Shown one piece after another: positions 44,766-53,348 of a DNA stretch of 64,000 nucleotides; the first letter of the stretch is position 1, and each line of letters starts with the position of its first letter. A model generated the notes under the pieces. That model saw nothing but the letters and a program-made list of their open reading frames with translations. It was not told the origin of the DNA and made no database searches. The translations under genes and the position numbers were made by a program. The DNA is from Bog-473 sp963800725. GTDB lineage: Bacteria; Actinomycetota; Acidimicrobiia; Acidimicrobiales; RAAP-2. The DNA lies in contig CAWDCE010000017.1 of the NCBI GenBank assembly GCA_963800725.1, positions 620,001 to 684,000 of the forward strand. Reading direction: 5' to 3'.

Positions 44766-45805
44766 CGCTGATCGTCGCGGGGCCGGCTGGCGCCAACGAG
44801 CACGACGGAGGGGTCTTTCACCCAGAGCAAGCGGGCCGCATCTTCTCGGTGATGGACGGTGTGCGCAGTCTCGGAATCGATGAGGAGATCTATTTTCCAC
44901 CGACCCCCAAGGCCACCGCGGTCGAGTTGTCCCGGGTCCATTCCGTGGCCTACCTCGAAGAGCTCGAGGCCTTCTGCGCGCAGGGCGGGGGGGACCTGGA
45001 TCCTGACACCTACGCCCGCGGGGATTCATGGAATGCGGCGCGGCGAGCAGCCGGCGCGGGCCTCGCGGCGATCGGGGCTCTCGAAGAAGGACGCGGCGAC
45101 GTGGCGTTTGTGCCGATCAGGCCCCCCGGCCACCACGCCGAGCGCGATCGGGCCATGGGCTTTTGTCTGCTCAACAACGTGGCGGTGGCGGCAGCCGACC
45201 TGACGGCCAAGGGAAACCGGGTCCTCATCGTCGACTGGGATGTCCATCACGGCAACGGCACCCAGTCGATCTTCTGGGACGATCCGTTGGTGCTCTATAT
45301 GTCCACCCACCAATCGCCCCTATTCCCGGGAACGGGAATGGCCAGTGAAGTCGGTGGACCCAATGCGGTGGGGCTCACGATCAACGTGCCACTCCCTGCG
45401 GGCACGACCGGCGACGTCATCCGGTCCGCCATCGACGAAATGGCGCGACCGACCATCGAGTCGTTCGCCCCCGATTGGGTGCTGGTGTCCTGCGGCTTCG
45501 ACGCGCACGAAGCGGACCCACTGGGCCAGATGTCCCTCTCCAGCGGCGATTTCGCGGACCTGGCCCGGCTCGTCGCGCAGTTCGCACCGGTGAGCGGCCG
45601 CCTCGCCCTCTTTCTCGAGGGCGGGTACCACCAGCGCGCCCTCTCGTCGAGCACGGCCGCAACACTCGGGGCACTCCTCGGGATCCACACCGATTCGGTC
45701 GGGCCGACCTGGGGCGGAAACGGGATGACCCAGCTACACCAGGTCGAAGACGATCGTGCACGAGCCATCGCTGCAGCGATGGGCGAATCGAGGACGCAAC
45801 GATGA
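44762..45805 (+). CDS. Histone-deacetylase-family protein (AcuC/class II HDAC-like)
   Basis: 347 aa zinc hydrolase. The active site is complete: RPPGHHAERDRAMGFCLLNN (His124-His125), LIVDWDVHHGNGTQSIF (zinc ligands Asp160, His162) and SCGFDAHEADPLGQM (Asp247), ending LEGGYH with Gly-Gly-Tyr. It would remove acetyl groups from lysines or small amines. ATG 44762 overlaps the GNAT stop and its own TGA overlaps the USP start, placing writer and eraser in one transcript with a USP. Confidence 0.92.
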   Translation: MTLIVAGPAGANEHDGGVFHPEQAGRIFSVMDGVRSLGIDEEIYFPPTPKATAVELSRVHSVAYLEELEAFCAQGGGDLDPDTYARGDSWNAARRAAGAGLAAIGALEEGRGDVAFVPIRPPGHHAERDRAMGFCLLNNVAVAAADLTAKGNRVLIVDWDVHHGNGTQSIFWDDPLVLYMSTHQSPLFPGTGMASEVGGPNAVGLTINVPLPAGTTGDVIRSAIDEMARPTIESFAPDWVLVSCGFDAHEADPLGQMSLSSGDFADLARLVAQFAPVSGRLALFLEGGYHQRALSSSTAATLGALLGIHTDSVGPTWGGNGMTQLHQVEDDRARAIAAAMGESRTQR

Positions 45806-46287
45806 CCGTGGATCCGATCTCGAGTGTCGTCGTCGGCTACGACGGCTCACCGGCCTCATGCGCCGCGCTGACCTGGGCGGCCAGACTGTGCGCCCGGGTC
45901 GGGGCTCGGGTCCACATCGTCCATGCGGTCGGCCTCTTGGAGGGGGCGCAGGCCGACACCGATTCGGACGCGCATCGAGACCGGGCACTCCAGTGGGCCC
46001 ATGACGCGGGCTTGGCAGCCTCGCAAGTCGATTGGTCGGTCCTCGACGGCGATCCGTGCTCGGTCCTGCTGCGCACGTCGACCTCAAAGCCGACCGACCT
46101 CGTGGTGGTCGGGACCCGCGGGGCTGGTGGGCACAGCGGGCTGCTCCTCGGCAGCACGAGCCTCGAACTTGTCGAGCACTCGACGATCCCCGTGGTGATC
46201 GTGCCTTCTGCCGCGCCAGGGCGCCACGTCACACGGCGACTGATGCGAGCACGTTGGATGGACGCCGCGCCCCAGTCGTGCCAATAA
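45802..46287 (+). CDS. Universal stress protein, end of the acetylation operon
   Basis: 161 aa, single UspA domain: SSVVVGYDGSPASCAALTWA at the start and LVVVGTRGAGGHSGLLLGST near the end (G-2x-G-9x-GS/T ATP motif). ATG 45802 overlaps the HDAC stop. The C-terminus extends about 20 residues past the usual end. It converges on the next USP gene with 18 bases between stops. A candidate substrate for the neighbouring acetyltransferase/deacetylase. Confidence 0.9.
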   Translation: MTVDPISSVVVGYDGSPASCAALTWAARLCARVGARVHIVHAVGLLEGAQADTDSDAHRDRALQWAHDAGLAASQVDWSVLDGDPCSVLLRTSTSKPTDLVVVGTRGAGGHSGLLLGSTSLELVEHSTIPVVIVPSAAPGRHVTRRLMRARWMDAAPQSCQ

Positions 46288-46305
46288 CACGACGATGCGG
46301 AACTC

Positions 46306-46759
46306 CTAGCGAATGACGGTCACCGAACACAGGGCATGGCGCGTGCAGTATTGACTCGCTGAGCCCAGCAAGAGCCCGGTGAATCCACCTCGACCCCCGC
46401 GATCCAACGACGAGAAGCTCCGCGTCGGCGCTGGCCTTGACGAGCGCCGGTGCCGGCGCCTGCTCGGTGGACTCGCCCCGCACCACCACGTCGGGTGCAA
46501 TCTCGACGACGTGGGCAATGGCGCGGTCGATGATCGCCTGGGCGGCCTGGCGCACTTCGTGGACCGTGGTCGTAAATGCGTAGCCGGTGGTCATCGGAAA
46601 GAGCCAGGCCGTCACGACGTCGAGGACGAGCCCCCGCGCTTTGGCCTCGGCGATGGCCCAATCAAGGGCCCGGTCGCTCTCGGGCGATCCATCGACGCCC
46701 ACGACGATGCGGCGGACGTCGGCGGCTGGGTCGAGCTCTGCAGGCTCGCGAGATGCCAT
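46306..46759 (-). CDS. Universal stress protein, last gene of the arc operon (one frameshift)
   Basis: About 150 aa when joined. Start IVVGVDGSPESDRALDWAIA; end GSRGRGGFTGLLLGSASQYC then ALCSVTVIR. The break is a run of five C at 46394-46398 where four are needed. RBS AAGGAG precedes ATG 46759. It follows another USP gene by 42 bases on the same strand, downstream of arcABC. Confidence 0.88.
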
Positions 46760-46801
46760 GGCGGACTCCTTGTCGTGTTCGATGCCGAGATTCGATCGGG
46801 C

Positions 46802-47267
46802 TCAGGGCACCGATCGGTGAATAAGCACCGGGCACTGGGCGTTGGTGGCGCAGTATTCGCTCACCGATCCAATCAGCATGCCTACGAACTCGCCGTGGCC
46901 GCGGCTCCCGACCACGAGCAGGTCCGCCCCTTTTGCGGCCTCGACCAATATTGGGGCTGGATGGCCATGCAGGACAGCGCGCGTTGATTTTGAGGTCGTG
47001 GTGGCGGGGCGTCAGCAACGCAATATTGGTATCGAGCGAGACGCGAATCTCGGCCTCGGGATCGAATTCGTCGGGAACCGGAAGGGCCCAGCCGTAACTC
47101 GTCGGCCATTCCCAGGTCATCACGACATCGAGCGTTGCATTGGTCAGTTCCGCCTGGCGGGCGGCCCAGAACATGGCGTCGATCGATGACTGGGAGCCGT
47201 CGATCCCGACCACGATCCGTGGGGTGTGAGCGCCAGCGTTTTGGGTTCCTTGTTCTTCATTCGACAT
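46802..47267 (-). CDS. Universal stress protein in the arc operon (one frameshift)
   Basis: About 154 aa when joined. Start IVVGIDGSQSSIDAMFWAAR, DVVMTWEWPTSYGW; end GADLLVVGSRGHGEFVGMLI then GSVSEYCATNAQCPVLIHRS. The frame changes in the GC-alternating stretch near 46980. RBS AAGGAG within the preceding codons fixes ATG 47267 rather than 47282. It closely resembles the USP at 61611-62084 (same WEWP and HGEF segments), a recent paralogue pair. Confidence 0.88.
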
Positions 47268-47297
47268 GGTCGACTCCTTCATGGTGTGCAGTTGGGG

Positions 47298-48205
47298 TCA
47301 ATGTTCGCTGATGACGGTGCCCGAGGATCCGGCGACCAGATCGGCCGCCTGTTCGAGGCGACCGATGACCGCCACGCGGTTCGTCCCCTTGACGAACTGG
47401 CATGCCGCCTCCGCTTTTGGTCCCATCGACCCGGCGGGAAGCCCCAGTGTGGCGAGTTCGGCGGGACTTGCGTGACGGATCTCCCGAGCATGTGGCGTGC
47501 CGAAGTCGGCTTCAATGGCGGACACGTCGGTGAGGAGGAGAAGGAGGTCGGCGTTGAGCTCTTGGGCGAGCAGTGCACTGGTCAAATCCTTGTCTACCAC
47601 GGCCTCCACCCCATGCAGGGCGCCGTCGGCGTGGCGCACCACCGGTATCCCCCCACCGCCGGCGCAGACTACGACGGCGCCGTCGCCGAGCAGCATGCGG
47701 ATGGCGGGGAGCTCGATGATCCCCTTCGGTTGTGGAGACGCCACCACGCGCCGCCAGGCCGAGCCGTCCCGGCGCATCTGCCAACCCCAGCGCTTGGCCA
47801 GCCGCAGACTCTGCGCCTCTTGATAAATCGGACCGACGAACTTGGTCGGATCTGAGAACGCGGGGTCGTCTTCGGTCACCAAGGTCTGGGTGATGACGCC
47901 GACGACTTGTTGGCCCGGGAGCACGTTCTCGAGGGACTGCACCAAGAAGTAGCCGATCATTCCCTGCGTCTGTGCGCCGAGCACGTCGAAGGGATAGGGG
48001 TGGGGAAGCTCGGGATCTCGGGCGCTTTCAAGGGCGAGCAGTCCAACTTGTGGACCATTGCCATGGGTCACGATGAGATCGTTCTCGAGGGCCAGCGGCG
48101 CCAGTGCCGCCACGGCCGCCTCCACGTGCTTTTGCTGGATCTCAGCCTCTGGGACTTCGCCGCGTTCGAGAAGCGCGTTCCCCCGAGGGCGGCCACGATT
48201 CTCAC
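47298..48205 (-). CDS. arcC: Carbamate kinase (one frameshift)
   Basis: About 302 aa when joined. It makes ATP from carbamoyl phosphate and ADP, the energy-yielding last step of the arginine deiminase pathway. VRIVAALGGNALLERGEVP begins the protein once a C-run of five at 48180-48184 is read as six. Then THGNGPQVGLLALESA, VVCAGGGGIPVVRHADG, VVDKDLTSALLAQELNADLL and GSMGPKAEAACQFV. Its GTG start overlaps the stop of arcB (GTGA). Followed by two USP genes, the first after 30 bases. Confidence 0.94.
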
Positions 48206-49215
48206 ACGTCCACCTCGTCGGGTCGGCCGAGCGTGGCGGCCATCACCGCCTTGATCGTATGGAGGCGGTTCTCCGCCTGGTCGAACACGATCGAGGCGTC
48301 AGACTCGAACACCTCGTCGGTGACCTCGAGGGCGCTGAGCCCGAACTTCTCCAAGATCATCTGGCCGACTTCGGTGTCTGGGTTGTGCATCGCCGGGAGG
48401 CAATGCATGAAACGGACGTCGGGATTGCCCGTCTTGGCCAGCACGTCGGATGTGACCTGGTAACCAATGAGCTGATCGATGCGCCGGGACCATTCCTCGG
48501 TCGGTTCACCCATCGAAACCCACACGTCGCTGTAAAGGTAATCAGCCCCGGGCACCGCCGTTGCGACATCATCGGTGAGCGCGATGCGCGCTCCGGAGCG
48601 CACGGCAAGCTTGCGGGCAATCTCTTGGACGTCCGAAGCGGGCCAGAGCTGCTGGGGTGCGCAGATGCGCACGTCCATGCCGAGGAGTGATCCGGTCACC
48701 AATAACGAGTTGGCGGTGTTGTTCCGGGCGTCGCCCATGTAGCAATAGGCAATGGTCTCCAAGGACTTGTCGCAGTGGTCACACATTGTGAGTATGTCGG
48801 CCAGCATCTGCGTTGGATGCCACTTGTCGGTCAATCCGTTCCAGACAGGGACCCCCGAGTATTTCGCCAGTGCCTCGACGTCTTGGTGAGCAAATCCCCG
48901 GAACTCGATGCCGTGGAACATCCGACCGAGTACGCGTGCCGAATCCTTGATCGACTCTTTCTTCCCGATCTGTGTCTCCCCAGGTCCGAGGTAGCTCACA
49001 TGCGCGCCGAGATCCTTGGCCCCGACTTCGAAGGCCGATCGCGTCCTGGTGGAGGTCTTCTCGAAAATCAACGCGATGTTGCGACCGTCGAGCACCCGAC
49101 GCTCCCGCCCATTGTGCGAGTCTCGGCGCAGTTCGGCACCCAACTCGACCAATCCGAGAAATTCGGCCTTCGTGAAATCGATCTCCTTGAGGAAACTTCT
49201 CCCGGCGAGCGTCAT
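48202..49215 (-). CDS. arcB: Ornithine carbamoyltransferase (catabolic, arginine deiminase pathway)
   Basis: 337 aa. It splits citrulline with phosphate into ornithine and carbamoyl phosphate here, or the reverse in biosynthesis. Carbamoyl-phosphate motif EKTSTRTRSAFEVGA, then FHGIEFRGFAHQDVEALAKY, DKWHPTQMLADILTMCDH and the ornithine loop FMHCLPAMHNPDTEVG. The ATG at 49215 starts the conserved LAGRSFLKEIDF. Catabolic assignment rests on its place between arcA and arcC, 65 bases after arcA and overlapping arcC. Confidence 0.95.
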   Translation of the reverse strand: MTLAGRSFLKEIDFTKAEFLGLVELGAELRRDSHNGRERRVLDGRNIALIFEKTSTRTRSAFEVGAKDLGAHVSYLGPGETQIGKKESIKDSARVLGRMFHGIEFRGFAHQDVEALAKYSGVPVWNGLTDKWHPTQMLADILTMCDHCDKSLETIAYCYMGDARNNTANSLLVTGSLLGMDVRICAPQQLWPASDVQEIARKLAVRSGARIALTDDVATAVPGADYLYSDVWVSMGEPTEEWSRRIDQLIGYQVTSDVLAKTGNPDVRFMHCLPAMHNPDTEVGQMILEKFGLSALEVTDEVFESDASIVFDQAENRLHTIKAVMAATLGRPDEVDV

Positions 49216-49280
49216 GGGTGTCGCCACGCCCAGGGCGGGGAGGCTGATGGGGCGTGTCTCGTGAGCGCCATCGAACCCCC

Positions 49281-50501
49281 TCAGCTCTGGTCCCGCTCGA
49301 TGGGGCAGGTCATGCAGCGGGGGCCACCACGACCGCGGCCGAGTTCCTCTCCGGCGATGGTGATCACCTCGATTCCGTGCTTGCGCAGCATGGTGTTGGT
49401 CGCCACATTTCGTTCGTAGCCCATGACGACGCCCGGTGCGACCGCCAGGTAGTTGGTGCCGTCGTCCCATTGCTCTCGCTCGGCCGCTCGAATGTCCTCA
49501 TCGGTGGCCAACACGGTGACTTCTTCGACTTCAAGTGCCTCGGCCAAAGTGCTCCACAGGCTCTGGTTGCGGCTGATCGTGAGCGCATCGGGCTCGTCGC
49601 CCGGGGTGATGGTCCAGCTGCGCAGGCGCCGATCGAAGAATGGGTAGAGCACGAATGTGGCAACGTCCACCATCGACATGACGGTGTCGAGATGCATGAA
49701 AGCGTGGCTGTGCGGGAGCTCGATGGCGATCACCCGTGCGGCCTGATGGTGAGCGAAAAGCGACTTGGCCAAGATCTCGACGGCCATCGGCGACGTGCGT
49801 TCCCCCATGCCGACCAGGACGGTGCGATGGCCAATGACATGGACGTCACCACCCTCGAGCGTGGCCGGTTGGTGCAAGAGGTCGTCGTCGCCGTAGTACA
49901 CCGTGAATTTCGAATCGAAGAGCGGGTGAAACTTGTAGATCGCCCGGGTATGCAACGACTCGCGCTGGCACGCGGGCTTGGCCATTGGATTTATGGTCAC
50001 CCCCCGATAGATCCAACACGAGTTGTCCCGTTGAAAAAGGTGATTCGGCAGGGGAGCCAAGACGAAGTCGTCAGCCCGCAACATGTCCCATTTCAGGCTG
50101 TGCGCTCCCTTTGGGTGCAGGTCGGCCTTGAGCACACCGCCGATCAGGAATTCGGCCAGCCCGGCGCCATCGAGACCTTCGAACAGTGAGCGGATCGGCT
50201 CAACGAGGGAGGGCCCGAACATCTCAGGTGTACAGAGTCGATCCAGCACGAAGTCACGACCCTCGGGGATCTCGAGCGTCTCGGCCAGCAGCTGACCGAA
50301 GTGGTGGACCTCGACCCCTCTATCCCGAAGCGCCTGGGAGAACGCATCGTGCTCTTCGCGTGCCTTCTTGGCCCACATGACATCGTCGAAGAGCAGTTCG
50401 CCAATGTTGTCGGGGGTAAGGCGGGACAGCTCGAGACCGGGTCGGTGGACGATCACCTGCCGCAGACGACCGATTTCAGACTGGACATTGAAATTGCTCA
50501 T
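49281..50501 (-). CDS. arcA: Arginine deiminase
   Basis: 406 aa; hydrolyses arginine to citrulline and ammonia. VQSEIGRLRQVIVHRPGLEL starts the guanidino-modifying fold. LPNHLFQRDNSCWIY carries the substrate Asp (FQRD), ATLEGGDVHVIGHRTVLVG and SHAFMHLDTVMSMVD the catalytic Glu/His/Asp, and GGPRCMTCPIERD the nucleophile Cys399. RBS AAGAGG precedes ATG 50501. First gene of arcABC-usp-usp, with an exact DosR-like box 58 bases upstream. No arginine/ornithine antiporter is in the window. Confidence 0.96.
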   Translation of the reverse strand: MSNFNVQSEIGRLRQVIVHRPGLELSRLTPDNIGELLFDDVMWAKKAREEHDAFSQALRDRGVEVHHFGQLLAETLEIPEGRDFVLDRLCTPEMFGPSLVEPIRSLFEGLDGAGLAEFLIGGVLKADLHPKGAHSLKWDMLRADDFVLAPLPNHLFQRDNSCWIYRGVTINPMAKPACQRESLHTRAIYKFHPLFDSKFTVYYGDDDLLHQPATLEGGDVHVIGHRTVLVGMGERTSPMAVEILAKSLFAHHQAARVIAIELPHSHAFMHLDTVMSMVDVATFVLYPFFDRRLRSWTITPGDEPDALTISRNQSLWSTLAEALEVEEVTVLATDEDIRAAEREQWDDGTNYLAVAPGVVMGYERNVATNTMLRKHGIEVITIAGEELGRGRGGPRCMTCPIERDQS

Positions 50502-50559
50502 CACGACACCTCTTGGGGGGTTGACTCGTTTTACCGTACGAAACACCCCGACGAGCCAG

Positions 50560-50574
50560 TAGGGCCATTGGTCC
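50560..50574 (+). promoter_or_regulatory. DosR-like box, exact copy 2 (TAGGGCCATTGGTCC)
   Basis: 58 bases upstream of arcA and downstream of the kinase gene that lies on the same strand. It is the same 15-mer as at 42613 and 61446, here followed by CCC. On the arcA strand, TACGGT in the following 35 bases could be a -10. Confidence 0.72.
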
Positions 50575-50694
50575 CCTCCCTCACCGCGGGCACGCCGTCG
50601 ACGTCGCGCCATGGTCGATGAACGCCACGCCGGGACCGGGCGCGAGCCACTCACTTGGAGATGGTGAGTCTTCGGTTGAGCGCTTAGACGGCGG

Positions 50695-51831
50695 TCACGG
50701 ATCGATCGGCACTTGCCAGGTCACGATCGTTCCACCCTCGTCACCTGGACCAATAGAGAAAGTGCCCTCGAACTTCTCGGCCCGCCGCCGCAGATTGTTC
50801 AGGCCGAGACCGCCCCCTTGGCCTCCTTGCTCGCCGCGATAGCCAACGCCGTTGTCCACCATGGTCAGTCGACACCAGCCGCCGGCGACTTCAACGCCAA
50901 CCGAAGCCCGCGTGGCGTGGGCGTGCCGCCCGATGTTGGTCACGGCTTCACGGATCACCGCCAGGAGCTGTTCTTTGACCTGATCGGGGACGGCGGAATC
51001 GACCGGACCCTCGAAGGTGACGTGAATGTCGAATCCAAGCACGACCCCGAGGTCGTGGACAAGGGTGAGCACATCGTCTCTGAGGCCCCGCGAATCGTCC
51101 CCCATGCCAAGCTCGTAGATCGTCGAGCGCACCTGGTGGATGATCCGATCGATTTCGGCAACTGTGGACTCGATGCCCTTTGTCAGTTCAGGTGCGACCC
51201 GGGCCGACATGGCCTGGAGGCTCAGGCCCACCCCGAAGAGGCGTTGGATCACGGTGTCGTGGAGGTCGCGGGCAAGGCGGTCTCGATCTTCGTACACCGC
51301 CACCACCTGCACCCGCTGGTGGAGACGGGCATTTTCGATCGCGATGCCGGCGGCCAACGCGAGGGCCTCGACGAGCGCGGCGTCGTCTTTGGTGAACTCG
51401 CTCCACCCGACCTTGTCAGTCAAATAGAGGTTGCCGTAGACCTCGTCGCGCACCTTGATGGGCACGCCGAGGAACGAGGTCATCGGAGGATGATTCGGTG
51501 GGAAGCCGAAACTCTCCTCATGCTGGCTCATGCTGTTCAATCGCAAGGGACGAGGGTCGGCGATGAGGAGGCCGAGGATCCCCTTGCCGGTGGGACGTTC
51601 GCCGATGATCCTCTCTTGTTCGGGTTCCAGTCCTGTGGTGATGAACTCTTCGAGGGCGCTGTGGTCATCGTTGAGGACACCGAGCGCGGCGTATTGCGCC
51701 CCGGTCATCGAGCGCGCCTCTTCGACAACGTGTCGCAAGAGGGCGGGAAGATCGAGATCGGCCTCGATAAGCAGGGTGGCTTCGAGAATCCGGCGAAGTT
51801 TGGTCGGATCATCGATCGACCGAAACGGCAT
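50695..51831 (-). CDS. DevS/DosT-like GAF sensor histidine kinase (predicted heme-bound)
   Basis: 378 aa with one GAF domain (residues 28-172) and a HisKA_3/HATPase core; mycobacterial DosS has two GAFs. The GAF segment FGFPPNHPPMTSFLGVPIKV aligns with DosS GAF-A, and His114 falls on the proximal heme ligand (His149 there, from memory). Tyr136 in GNLYLTDK matches Tyr171. The phospho-acceptor is His191 in RLARDLHDTVIQRLFGVGLS. ATP-site motifs: REAVTNIGRHAHA, VDNGVGYRG, GGGLGLNNLRRRAE. Divergent from the DevR-like gene, 119 bases apart. Predicted O2/NO/CO or redox sensor. Confidence 0.9.
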   Translation of the reverse strand: MPFRSIDDPTKLRRILEATLLIEADLDLPALLRHVVEEARSMTGAQYAALGVLNDDHSALEEFITTGLEPEQERIIGERPTGKGILGLLIADPRPLRLNSMSQHEESFGFPPNHPPMTSFLGVPIKVRDEVYGNLYLTDKVGWSEFTKDDAALVEALALAAGIAIENARLHQRVQVVAVYEDRDRLARDLHDTVIQRLFGVGLSLQAMSARVAPELTKGIESTVAEIDRIIHQVRSTIYELGMGDDSRGLRDDVLTLVHDLGVVLGFDIHVTFEGPVDSAVPDQVKEQLLAVIREAVTNIGRHAHATRASVGVEVAGGWCRLTMVDNGVGYRGEQGGQGGGLGLNNLRRRAEKFEGTFSIGPGDEGGTIVTWQVPIDP

Positions 51832-51950
51832 ACCCCAGGAGGCTAGTACCTATTTCAGTTTTGACTTCACCCCGAGTTGGACGGTGGATTGTCCCTGAAT
51901 GGGGGGCATTTGGGGTTGCTCCATCGTTCGCGACTTGGAAGGATGCGGGA

Positions 51951-52623
51951 GTGCCTATCCGAGTATTCCTCCTCGACGACCACGAGGTGGTCCGGACGGG
52001 CCTGCGATCGCTGCTCGAATCCGAAGACGACATCGAGGTCGTGGGCGAAGCGGGGACGGCGGCGGAAGCCATGGCTCGGATCCCCCCGACGGCACCCGAT
52101 GTTGCCATCCTTGATGTCCGTCTGCCCGATGGCAGCGGCGTCGAGGTCTGTCGGGACATCCGCGCTCGTTTGCCTGAGATCGTCTGCGTGATGCTGACCT
52201 CCTATGCCGATGACGAAGCGCTGTTCGCGGCCATCATGGCTGGCGCGGCGGGGTACGTCCTCAAGCAAGTAGGCAGCGCCGACCTGGTCACCACCGTGAG
52301 ACGGGCCAGCGCGGGTGAGTCCCTCCTCGATCCGGCGCTCTCTGCACGCGTGCTCGAGCGGCTTCAGGCCGGACCTCAAGAGGACCCACGGTTGGCATCG
52401 CTGACCGCGCAAGAACGTCGCATCCTCGACCTCATCGCCGAGGGACATACCAACCGTCAGATCGCCGACACCATGTTTCTGGCGGAAAAGACCGTCAAGA
52501 ATTTACGTCTCGAATCTCTTAGCCAAGCTCGGAATGGAGCGTCGAACCCAGGCGGCGACCTATGCCGCCCGACTCGAAGAGCGCGCCGATCAAGCGGCGC
52601 GAAAGGATGCCACCGGCACCTGA
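51951..52623 (+). CDS. devR: DevR/DosR-like NarL-family response regulator (one frameshift)
   Basis: About 223 aa when joined. Receiver: VFLLDDHEVVRTGLRSLL with phospho-acceptor Asp55 in PDVAILDVRLPDGSG, then TSYADDEALFAAIMAGAAGY. Output HTH: LTAQERRILDLIAEGHTNRQ, then FLAEKTVKNYVSNLLAKLGM and ERRTQAATYAARL. The recognition helix with Lys180, Lys183 and Asn184 matches M. tuberculosis DosR as I recall it. A surplus T in the run 52502-52504 breaks the frame. GTG 51951 has RBS AAGGATGCGGG. Divergent from its likely kinase; it probably binds the TAGGGNC-N4-GTCC boxes. Confidence 0.92.
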
Positions 52624-52643
52624 TCCATCGGTCGTGAGGGCGT

Positions 52644-52985
52644 TCAACTTGAATATTGAGTCGACTTGTCCGAATCGAAAATTTTGATTCCCTGTCGCGC
52701 CACCTCTTGTTCGAGTTTCAGGCGCTGCTGCACCGGCTGATCGAATCCGTTGACGTCACATTGGATGCCGGCTGATCGCGCCAGCGCAATGAGCGCAATG
52801 TCATAGGCCAGCTCGTCTGCCAAAGCGACAGGGGCGGAATTCGAGATGGCGTTGTTGTGCGCGCTCGAATCAAGGAGTGAATGGCGCCATTTGACCTCGG
52901 ACAGCAGCGACCCGGGATCCTCGTCGATCTCGGAGGATGGGCGGTCGGCCAGGGCGGCCGCAAGGAGTTTGGCGTACATGGACAT
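52644..52985 (-). CDS. Hypothetical protein in the DevR island
   Basis: 113 aa (MSMYAKLLAAALADRPSSEI; then ALADELAYDIALIALARSAG and end RLKLEQEVARQGIKIFD). Mainly helical, soluble, no recognised family. ATG 52985. A palindrome TAGGGCATTAGTGCCCA lies 37 bases upstream. It converges on the DevR-like gene with 20 bases between stops. Confidence 0.7.
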   Translation of the reverse strand: MSMYAKLLAAALADRPSSEIDEDPGSLLSEVKWRHSLLDSSAHNNAISNSAPVALADELAYDIALIALARSAGIQCDVNGFDQPVQQRLKLEQEVARQGIKIFDSDKSTQYSS

Positions 52986-53348
52986 TCTCGTTCCAGAGTC
53001 TGCCCGGCGCCAAGGTTGTGCTAGGGCATTAGTGCCCATTGTGCGAAGCGGGACCGCGCATTCGCGCCATTCGTCCGCAGTTGCTCACGGGTGAGTGCGT
53101 GCATGTGAGGCGGGTCGTCGCCGGTGCTCCCGGCCCCGGGACCACATGCCGTTTGACGAGCAAGGGAATGGCGGCACAAGGCGATGAGGCAGATCCCGAA
53201 CTCAAAAATGGGTGTTGTGCCAGTGCAGTGCCGAGGTAGACAACGACAGCGATCGCCAATTTCGCGGACTTTGGACTCTAGCGAGAGACCGGGGCGGTCA
53301 AGAAAATGGACAGGAATGCAGAAGTAGCCCCTACGCAGGAGGGCAGAC
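52986..53348. other. Divergent intergenic region, hypothetical / tandem USP
   Basis: 363 bases. It holds the palindrome at 53022-53038 near the leftward gene. A loose DosR-like element CGGACTTTGGACTC sits at 53265-53278, 70 bases before the USP start. The USP RBS is AGGAGGG. No further gene seen. Confidence 0.45.
53022..53038. promoter_or_regulatory. Palindrome TAGGGCATTAGTGCCCA, variant of the DosR-like box
   Basis: Shares the TAGGGC left half with the exact boxes and is itself symmetric (GGGCA-TTAG-TGCCC), but departs from GGGNC-N4-GTCC in the right half. It is 37 bases before the gene at 52985, on the other side from the tandem USP. Confidence 0.4.
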
